From Rhodospirillales bacterium (GTDB lineage Bacteria; Pseudomonadota; Alphaproteobacteria; SMXQ01): a DNA stretch of 6,017 nucleotides. Each line of letters opens with the position of its first letter. Position 1 is the stretch's first letter. A model generated the notes under the pieces. That model searched no databases, was not told the origin of the DNA, and worked only from the letters and a program-made list of their open reading frames with translations. Shown piece after piece: positions 1 through 5,067 of this stretch. The translations under genes and the position numbers were made by a program. The stretch lies in contig JAHEKA010000159.1 in assembly GCA_024638585.1 (NCBI GenBank), positions 1 through 6,017 of the forward strand, given 5' to 3'.

Positions 1-396
1 ACCGCCCATTTCGTCACCCACCCCGATTGGTTCGACGTGGTGGTGGGGTCCAACCTGTTCGGCGATATCCTCTCCGACCTGGGCCCGGCGGTGGCCGGTT
101 CCATTGGCATCGCGCCGTCCGCCAACATCAACCCGGAAGGCGACCATCCGTCGATGTTCGAACCGGTGCACGGGTCTGCCCCCGACATCGCGGGCCAAGG
201 CATCGCCAATCCCATCGGCCAGATCTGGTCCGGCGCGATGATGCTGGATCACCTGGGCGAGGGTGCCGCCGCCGGCGCCATCGAAGACGCCATCGAAACA
301 GTGTTGGAGGACCCTGCCCTGCTGACGCCGGACATGGGCGGCAAGGCAAGCACCGAGGACCTCGGCAAGGCGATCGCCGAGATTCTCAGCACCTAG
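1..396 (+). CDS. Tartrate / D-malate dehydrogenase (decarboxylating), C-terminal part
   Basis: This is the 3' end of an NAD-dependent beta-decarboxylating hydroxyacid dehydrogenase; 131 residues are visible and the N-terminal part lies before the window. The reading frame is open from base 1 to TAG at 394-396. The family signature NLFGDILSD (visible residues 18-26) carries two aspartates, D22 and D26, expected to bind the divalent metal. FEPVHGSAPDIAG (53-65) is the usual cofactor-site loop. The stretch SDLGPA, then SIGIAPSANINPE and QIWSGAMML, resembles tartrate/D-malate dehydrogenases more than LeuB, which usually reads SDEASML and ATILSAAMML there. Known members oxidise D-malate to pyruvate and CO2, or act on tartrate or isopropylmalate, in the cytoplasm. 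The ATG at 37-39 is internal and not the start. The gene converges on the MmgE/PrpD gene and overlaps it by four bases. Family assignment is firm; the exact substrate is inferred. Confidence 0.87.
   Translation, partial: TAHFVTHPDWFDVVVGSNLFGDILSDLGPAVAGSIGIAPSANINPEGDHPSMFEPVHGSAPDIAGQGIANPIGQIWSGAMMLDHLGEGAAAGAIEDAIETVLEDPALLTPDMGGKASTEDLGKAIAEILST
393..396. other. CTAG tetramer shared by two opposing stop codons
   Basis: The plus-strand dehydrogenase ends with TAG at 394-396. The minus-strand MmgE/PrpD gene ends with TAG read from 395 to 393. Because CTAG is its own reverse complement, both stops fit into the same four bases. No bases are left between the genes for a conventional bidirectional terminator, and I see no GC-rich hairpin followed by a T run beside it. 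Confidence 0.95.
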
Positions 397-1811
397 CGCG
401 CAAGCAAGGCCGTCAGTTCACGGATATCGCCGAGGGCGTCCAGCCGGGACACGAGCTCGACGGTCTTTTCCGCCCTGTCGCCCGGGAAGCGCGCGAACTC
501 GGCACATTCCCGGAACTTGTCCGCGACCTCGTCATAGCTCATGGGATCGGCCGGGCTGCCCTTGCCGAAATCGGCGCGGCCCTCAATAAGGCGGCCGCCG
601 GCGAGCTCGATCTCGATGATGGTCGTCATCTTGTCATAGCCCGCGGCTTCCGCCTCGGGATGCACCCCGAAATCGACCTTTTCGATCATTGCCTTGATGT
701 CCGGACGGTTGACCACGTCAGGCGTGAACTCGTTCAGCCCGCCGCGCCCCTCGGTCAACAACACAGCCATGCAGAATTCCATGGAGAACTTGGCTTGCAG
801 CTCATCAGTGGGGCGGTGATGAATCAGCGCGTTGGGCATGTTCTGGTTGGTCCCGACCTTGACTTGGACCACGTCCTCGGCCCGGATCCCGTGCTCGGCG
901 ATGAGTTCCGCCATGGTCGTCATGCCGGGATGGGTGAGCGATCCCGAGGGATGCGGCTTGATGGAGATGCCGGGCTGAGCGAAGGTCCAGGGGTCCCCGA
1001 GGCGGCCGTGGATCGCATCCTCGGCGAAACCGCCCCCCGCGGCCCGGAAAAATCCGCGCGGCGCCTCCAGGATGGTGGGCGCGGCGGTCCAGCCGCGGGC
1101 CGAGAAATCGGCCGCCACCACGCCGCTCTCCGATGCCCGCCCGGCATGGAAGGGCTTGGTCATGGTGCCGAAATTCTCGCGCAACCCGGCGGACTGGCTG
1201 CCCGCGACCGACAGGCTGCGCAGAACCTCGTCCCGGGATTGGCCGGACAGCTTGGCCGCAGCCGCCGCCGCGGCAAAGGTCCCACAGGTCGCCGTCGAAT
1301 GGAAACCCTCCTGGTAGTGGCGGGGATTGATGGCCTCGGCGATTTTGCATTCCACTTCGACGCCGATGTGGTAAGCGGCCATCATGTCCGGACCACCGGC
1401 GCCTTGCGCCTCGGCGATGGCCAGCGCAGCAGGCAGGGCCGGCGCCGTCGGGTGGGTCAGAAGCCCGTAGACCCGGTCCTTGGCGACCGCCAGCTGGGTG
1501 TCGTCGTAATCTTCGGCATGGATGGCGACGCCGTTGGCGAAAGCGGCGAAGCGCGGCACGATCTTGAGACCCGTGCCGATCACCGTCGCGGGGCCCTCGC
1601 CACACCCAAGCGATGCCAGATGATCCTGGACGATCTGCCCGCTCTCCACCGCGGAACCCGCGAGCGCCAGTCCCAAACCGTCGAGAATATGCTTCTTGCC
1701 GAGCTCTATGACATCGGCCGGGATGTCGCCGTATTGGATCCCGGTGATGAAATCCGCGACCTCACCGGTGATCGACGAGGCAACAGCGCCATTCTCCGCC
1801 ATAGTGCTCAT
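393..1811 (-). CDS. MmgE/PrpD family protein
   Basis: A 472-residue protein, normal length for the family that includes 2-methylcitrate dehydratase, cis-aconitate decarboxylase and iminodisuccinate epimerase. Seen in order: ILDGLGLALAGS (42-53); NGVAIHAEDYDDT (93-105), matching the NGxxxHxxDxDDT motif; HPTAPALPAALA (120-131); FHSTATCGTFAAA (170-182); MTKPFHAGRASESG (217-230); IKPHPSGSLTHPG (284-296), where K285 and H294 sit in the usual active-site KPxP...H stretch; and KFSMEFCMAVLL (341-352). No signal peptide is visible, so it should be cytoplasmic. Members act on small di- or tricarboxylates by proton abstraction next to a carboxylate; which reaction applies here is unknown. Its ATG at 1811 overlaps the TGA of the upstream enolase-family gene (ATGA), and a second in-frame ATG lies at 1802 with a better-placed ribosome binding site. 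Both enzymes are therefore likely made from one transcript and probably coupled in translation. Confidence 0.92.
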   Translation of the reverse strand: MSTMAENGAVASSITGEVADFITGIQYGDIPADVIELGKKHILDGLGLALAGSAVESGQIVQDHLASLGCGEGPATVIGTGLKIVPRFAAFANGVAIHAEDYDDTQLAVAKDRVYGLLTHPTAPALPAALAIAEAQGAGGPDMMAAYHIGVEVECKIAEAINPRHYQEGFHSTATCGTFAAAAAAAKLSGQSRDEVLRSLSVAGSQSAGLRENFGTMTKPFHAGRASESGVVAADFSARGWTAAPTILEAPRGFFRAAGGGFAEDAIHGRLGDPWTFAQPGISIKPHPSGSLTHPGMTTMAELIAEHGIRAEDVVQVKVGTNQNMPNALIHHRPTDELQAKFSMEFCMAVLLTEGRGGLNEFTPDVVNRPDIKAMIEKVDFGVHPEAEAAGYDKMTTIIEIELAGGRLIEGRADFGKGSPADPMSYDEVADKFRECAEFARFPGDRAEKTVELVSRLDALGDIRELTALLAR

Positions 1812-2905
1812 CCTTTCGCTATTTGGTCCTGCAATGCGGTCAACCGGGCGTGATCGAGGCGGTGGGCCTCAAGCGCCGCGCGGTCAATTTCGGGCCGGTA
1901 GCCGGCATCGAGTTCCAGCGCTCCGTTCTCAAAGTTGAGCGGGTTCGCGAACAGCCGCGCCTTGGGCTTGAGGAAACCATTGAATTCCCCGGCATTGTCG
2001 ATCAACTCTCGGGCCACGCAGGCCTCCATCCAGCAGCCGATCTCCGAAGAGACGCCGTCGCCCAGAACCGGGATCATGCCGAGTTCCCGGATGCGTTCAA
2101 GACCGCGGCGCAGGAGGTCGAGGCCTCCCATCTTCTTGAGCTTCAGCTTGATGAAGCCGATCCCCTCGATGTCCGCGGCCCGTTCGATATCGGCGACCCC
2201 ATAGATCGATTCGTCGAGCATCACCGGAACAGCCGAGACAGCCGCCACCGCCGCGTTGGACTCCCAGTCCTTGGACTCGCAGGGTTGTTCGAACAACTCG
2301 ATGCCTTCCGGGTCGAGCGCCGCAGCGAACCGACACCCATCTTCGCGATCGAACCCGCGGTTGGCGTCGAGCCGGATGGTGGCCCGTCCCTGGGCCGCCG
2401 CCTGCACGGCGGCGACGCGGGCGAGGTCGGCTTCCACATCCTTACCGACCTTGACCTTGAGCGTGCCGAAGCCCTCAGCGATGCGGGCCTCCACTTCGGC
2501 GGCGATGGCATCGGCCTCGGTCGCGTGGAAGGGGGTCAGCAACGGCAGGCGCTGACGCTCGGCAACATCCAGGACCGGATGGCCGCCCAGCATCTCAAGC
2601 GCCGTGATCAGCGCCGCCGCCGCCACCGGTGAACGCGGCTGGATCGCCTCCAGCCGGTTCTTGGCCTCATCGACCGGCAAACCAAGGACTCGCTTGCCCT
2701 CCTCCGCACAAAAGCGCCATCCGCCCTCGATGCTTTCGAAGGTGTGGCCGGGAGAGATATGCCCTTCGCCCCAGCCGGTGCACCCTTCGGCATCGCGCGC
2801 TTCGACAATGATGGGATCGAAGTCCTCGTAAACCCTGTAAGACAGGCGATAGGGCGTGATGAGCGGCAGCTTAATCCGGTGCAGGATGATCTCGGTGACC
2901 GTCAT
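1808..2905 (-). CDS. Enolase-superfamily enzyme, muconate lactonizing enzyme subgroup (mandelate racemase/MLE family)
   Basis: A 365-residue cytoplasmic enzyme of typical family length, with an N-terminal capping domain (about 1-115) followed by a TIM-barrel. The catalytic set is intact: K150-V-K152 on one side; metal ligands D180 (in LDANRGF), E206 (in LFEQP) and D231 (in LDES); and K255 on the opposite side, before MGG (259-261). The spacings 26, 25 and 24 between D180, E206, D231 and K255 equal those of Pseudomonas muconate cycloisomerase (D198, E224, D249, K273). There is no histidine between K255 and residue 348, so the His base of mandelate racemase and sugar-acid or tartrate dehydratases is missing. 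Family reactions are cycloisomerisation, epimerisation/racemisation and o-succinylbenzoate synthesis, all starting with proton removal alpha to a carboxylate under Mg2+. The substrate is not identifiable. The capping-domain loop ITPYRLSYRVYEDFD (16-30) would set specificity. The ATG at 2905 has a GGAGG seven bases upstream; its TGA overlaps the next gene. Confidence 0.9.
   Translation of the reverse strand: MTVTEIILHRIKLPLITPYRLSYRVYEDFDPIIVEARDAEGCTGWGEGHISPGHTFESIEGGWRFCAEEGKRVLGLPVDEAKNRLEAIQPRSPVAAAALITALEMLGGHPVLDVAERQRLPLLTPFHATEADAIAAEVEARIAEGFGTLKVKVGKDVEADLARVAAVQAAAQGRATIRLDANRGFDREDGCRFAAALDPEGIELFEQPCESKDWESNAAVAAVSAVPVMLDESIYGVADIERAADIEGIGFIKLKLKKMGGLDLLRRGLERIRELGMIPVLGDGVSSEIGCWMEACVARELIDNAGEFNGFLKPKARLFANPLNFENGALELDAGYRPEIDRAALEAHRLDHARLTALQDQIAKG
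1811..1817 (-). promoter_or_regulatory. Ribosome binding site pointing to the second ATG of the MmgE/PrpD gene
   Basis: The minus strand reads GAAAGGATGAGCACTATG. The purine run GAAAGGA matches the 16S anti-Shine-Dalgarno sequence but directly abuts, and shares its last A with, the first ATG (1811), which is too close to serve it. It is eight bases from the second in-frame ATG (1802), a normal distance. The true start may therefore be at 1802, giving 469 residues, with ATGA at 1811-1808 being only the end of the upstream gene. Confidence 0.55.
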
Positions 2906-2967
2906 GGAGGAGCCTCCGGCGCGGATGAAAGCTGTGAGAGACGAAAATTCCAGCGGGCCGCGCGGAC
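2906..2967. other. 62-base gap between tctA and the enolase-family gene
   Basis: This is the longest gene-free stretch of the window. Apart from the ribosome binding site at 2913-2917, it holds no hairpin with a T run that would suggest a Rho-independent terminator, and I cannot point to a convincing -35/-10 pair. The simplest reading is read-through from the transporter genes, but a weak internal promoter cannot be excluded. Confidence 0.55.
2913..2917 (-). promoter_or_regulatory. Strong ribosome binding site of the enolase-family gene, inside a small inverted repeat
   Basis: The minus strand carries GGAGG, a full Shine-Dalgarno core, with seven bases (CTCCTCC) before the ATG at 2905. It fixes this start. 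The same bases form an inverted repeat with GGAGG on the plus strand at 2906-2910, only two bases apart, so any hairpin would be strained and may not form. Confidence 0.75.
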
Positions 2968-4482
2968 TTAGTCGCCCCGTTCCATTTGGGCGCCGCGGAC
3001 GCGCCCGGCGAGCCAGCCGCCGGCACGCACGAACTGGCTCCAGAACAGCCCGAGGATGGTCAGGGCAAAGAACAGGATGGCGAAGGGGCGCTCGAAGAAG
3101 CGCAGCCAGTTATTGTCGAAAATGATCATGGATTGAGAAAGCGATTCCTCGACCAGCTTGCCAAGGATCAGACCCATGACGAAGGGCGCGGGGCCGAAAC
3201 CGTGGCGCAACATGACGAAGCCCAGGATCCCCGCCGTCAGCATCACCCCGACGTCGAACAGCGACGAGGATCCCGAATAGGCGCCGATCACCGAGAACAC
3301 GAAGACCGACGGCCACAGCAAGGTGCGCGGGATCATGGTGATGCGCGAGAAGATCTTGGCCCCGGCCAACCCGACGCCCAGGAACATGAAATTGGCCAGC
3401 AGCATAGCGATGAAGATCGCATAAATGAAATGCGGCGTTTCGTTCATCAGGTAGGGGCCGGGACGGAAGCCGTGCATGATCAACGCCGCCAGGATGATGG
3501 CGGTGGTGCCGCTGCCGGGAATACCGAGCGCCAGGGTCGGCACCATGGCGCCGCCGGCCGCCGCGTTGTTGGCCGCTTCCGGGCCGGCGATGCCCTCGAT
3601 GGCACCCTTGCCGAATTCTTCCTTGTTCTTGGAAAAACGCTTGGCTTCGTTATAGCCCATGATGGCGGCCACGGTGGAACCCTCCGCCGGCAGGATGCCG
3701 ATGAAGGTACCGATACCGCAGGAGCGCAGGATCGTGGCCCGCACCTTGCGCAGGTCCTCCATGCTGGGCAACTTGATCACGATGGAGCTGATGCGCTCCA
3801 GCGCCACGTTGGCCATCGTCGACTGGGTCAAAAGCTCACCCATTGCGAACAGGCCGATCAGCACCGGCACGAAATGGATGCCGTCGGTCAGTTCGGAAAA
3901 CCCGAAGGTAAAGCGTTCCACCGCGGTGGTCAGGTGGATGCCGATGGTGCCCACCAGGACGCCCGCGGCGCCTGAAATCAGGTTGCGGATGGAGGATTTG
4001 CCGCTGATCGAGGCCAACATCGACAAGGCGAAGACCGCCAGTGCGAAATAGTCGGGCGGGCGAAACTCGGTCGCCAGCTTGGCCAGCATCGGCGTCGCGA
4101 TCAGGAAGACGATCAGGCTGAATATGCCGCCGGTTACCGAGCTGATGGCGGCAAGGCCCAGCGCGCGGCCCGCCTCTCCCCGTTTGGCCATGGGATAGCC
4201 GTCAAAGGCGGTCGCCACAGCGGGAGGGGCACCCGGCGCATTGATCAAGATCGCCGTGATCGAGCCGCCGAAGGTGCCGGCGCAATACAACGAGGCCAGC
4301 ATGGCGATAGCGGGGATCGGCTCCATCCCCACCGTGAAGGGCAACAACAGGGCCACCGCCATGGGCGAGCTTAGTCCCGGCAGGGCGCCGATGGTGACAC
4401 CCACCAGCACGCCGAAGAAGATCAGCATGATGTTGAACGGGTCGAGAATAAGGGAGAGCCCCTGGAGAAATGCTTCCATCAT
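2968..4482 (-). CDS. tctA: Tripartite tricarboxylate transporter, large permease subunit TctA
   Basis: A 504-residue integral membrane protein of normal TctA length with roughly 11-12 hydrophobic segments. It forms the cation-coupled carboxylate channel with TctB and receives substrate from TctC. Seen in order: GALPGLSSP (32-40); APGAPPAVATAFDGYPMAKRG (82-102); a half-repeat motif at 260-277, FIGILPAEG then STVAAIMGY; KGAIEGIAGPEAANNAAAGG (292-311); VPTLALGIPGSGTTAIILAAL (314-334); and HGFRPGP (337-343). These are characteristic TctA blocks. The 260-277 block has PAEG where many TctA proteins have PGAG. The start is a tandem ATGATG (4482 and 4479); a GGGGG overlapping the tctB stop is two bases from the first ATG and five from the second, so the second may be used. 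Only six bases separate it from tctB, and the order C-B-A is the classical tct arrangement. The substrate cannot be deduced. Confidence 0.95.
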   Translation of the reverse strand: MMEAFLQGLSLILDPFNIMLIFFGVLVGVTIGALPGLSSPMAVALLLPFTVGMEPIPAIAMLASLYCAGTFGGSITAILINAPGAPPAVATAFDGYPMAKRGEAGRALGLAAISSVTGGIFSLIVFLIATPMLAKLATEFRPPDYFALAVFALSMLASISGKSSIRNLISGAAGVLVGTIGIHLTTAVERFTFGFSELTDGIHFVPVLIGLFAMGELLTQSTMANVALERISSIVIKLPSMEDLRKVRATILRSCGIGTFIGILPAEGSTVAAIMGYNEAKRFSKNKEEFGKGAIEGIAGPEAANNAAAGGAMVPTLALGIPGSGTTAIILAALIMHGFRPGPYLMNETPHFIYAIFIAMLLANFMFLGVGLAGAKIFSRITMIPRTLLWPSVFVFSVIGAYSGSSSLFDVGVMLTAGILGFVMLRHGFGPAPFVMGLILGKLVEESLSQSMIIFDNNWLRFFERPFAILFFALTILGLFWSQFVRAGGWLAGRVRGAQMERGD

Positions 4483-4488
4483 GGCCCC

Positions 4489-5031
4489 CTAAAACACGAC
4501 GCCGATCAGGCCGGGCTCGAAATAGACCCGCAGCACCTTGGTGAAGAGAAGCGCCACTAAAGTCGGAAACAGGATGACGTAGGGGATCAGAATTTTCCAG
4601 CGCCGCTCCCCCCAGAGCAGCGGCAGGGCCGCGCAAACCAGAACCATCGAAAGGAAGGTGCCGAGGACGACGATTGACGCCACCACCAGGATGAGAAGGC
4701 CGGCGGTGACGATTGCCCCGATGGGAATGCGTGATTCGCGGCCTTCGTCCAGGCCCTTCTTGCCCCTCTCCAAGAACCGATGCTCGAACGGCAAGATAAG
4801 GGACAGGATGGCGATGAACCAGATCAGGAGCCTGGGAAACCATTCCGGCGGGATGTTCTGGGTCAGGAGCGTCGACACCTCATCGAAGGTGGTGGTGACG
4901 TAATAGAGCGCGGCGCAAACGCCTAAGATGGTCAGCGTCAGCTTAAGGTCAACGCCATGGATCAGCGAGGAGCTGGGGGATGGCCCCTGCCCCTCGCGAC
5001 CCGAAGTGGTTTCTGATCCGTCGTTCGACAT
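4489..5031 (-). CDS. tctB: Tripartite tricarboxylate transporter, small membrane subunit TctB
   Basis: A 180-residue protein, slightly longer than many TctB proteins because of a hydrophilic Ser/Gly-rich N-terminus (1-27). Hydrophobic segments lie at about 29-46, 64-82, 103-122, 124-141 and 147-165, with IPPEWFPRLL (60-69) matching the conserved P..fPr block after the first periplasmic loop, and a C-terminal FEPGLIGV (171-178). It is the small inner-membrane partner of TctA. Identification rests on this topology and on its place between tctC and tctA, since sequence conservation in this subunit is weak. The ATG at 5031 is the only plausible start: an in-frame TGA lies upstream at 5049-5047, and no other start codon precedes the first membrane segment. 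It has no recognisable ribosome binding site; the bases before it are pyrimidine-rich (TCTTCCTC). Confidence 0.9.
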   Translation of the reverse strand: MSNDGSETTSGREGQGPSPSSSLIHGVDLKLTLTILGVCAALYYVTTTFDEVSTLLTQNIPPEWFPRLLIWFIAILSLILPFEHRFLERGKKGLDEGRESRIPIGAIVTAGLLILVVASIVVLGTFLSMVLVCAALPLLWGERRWKILIPYVILFPTLVALLFTKVLRVYFEPGLIGVVF

Positions 5032-5032
5032 G

Positions 5033-5067
5033 AGGAAGAGAACAGGTCAGCGAATAACGGTCTTCCT
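5033..5067 (-). repeat. Inverted repeat across the tctC-tctB junction
   Basis: On the minus strand AGGAAGA (5067-5061) and TCTTCCT (5039-5033) are perfect 7-base complements separated by 21 bases. The first arm starts within the tctC stop codon and the second ends one base before the tctB ATG. In mRNA this could form a modest stem-loop. There is no following U run, so it is not a classical terminator. A role in uneven expression of tctC and tctB, or chance, are both possible. Confidence 0.4.

Noticed and set aside
1..396. Calling the first gene leuB (3-isopropylmalate dehydrogenase)
   Set aside because: The residues after the metal-binding aspartates and the IWSGAMML stretch fit the tartrate/D-malate dehydrogenase branch better, although only the C-terminal third is visible.
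27..1853. A 608-codon open frame on the plus strand running through the dehydrogenase and antisense to the whole MmgE/PrpD gene
   Set aside because: Its translation is rich in Arg, Gly, His and Asp with no recognisable domain, while the two genes it covers have clear family motifs in other frames. Long antisense frames are expected in GC-rich DNA.
1823..2632. A 269-codon plus-strand frame antisense to the enolase-family gene
   Set aside because: It has no family motif and lies wholly over a gene with an intact catalytic set, so it is a codon-bias shadow.
1808..2905. D-tartrate dehydratase, suggested by the neighbouring tartrate-type dehydrogenase
   Set aside because: No His base occurs in the C-terminal half of the barrel, and a Lys sits on each side of the metal site, as in the MLE subgroup.
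2906..2967. Terminator between tctA and the enolase-family gene
   Set aside because: There is GC-rich sequence but no good stem followed by a U run on the minus strand.
2986..3975. A 329-codon plus-strand frame antisense to tctA
   Set aside because: Composition is extreme in His, Gln, Asp and Gly without hydrophobic core or motif; it mirrors the codon bias of a membrane protein on the opposite strand.
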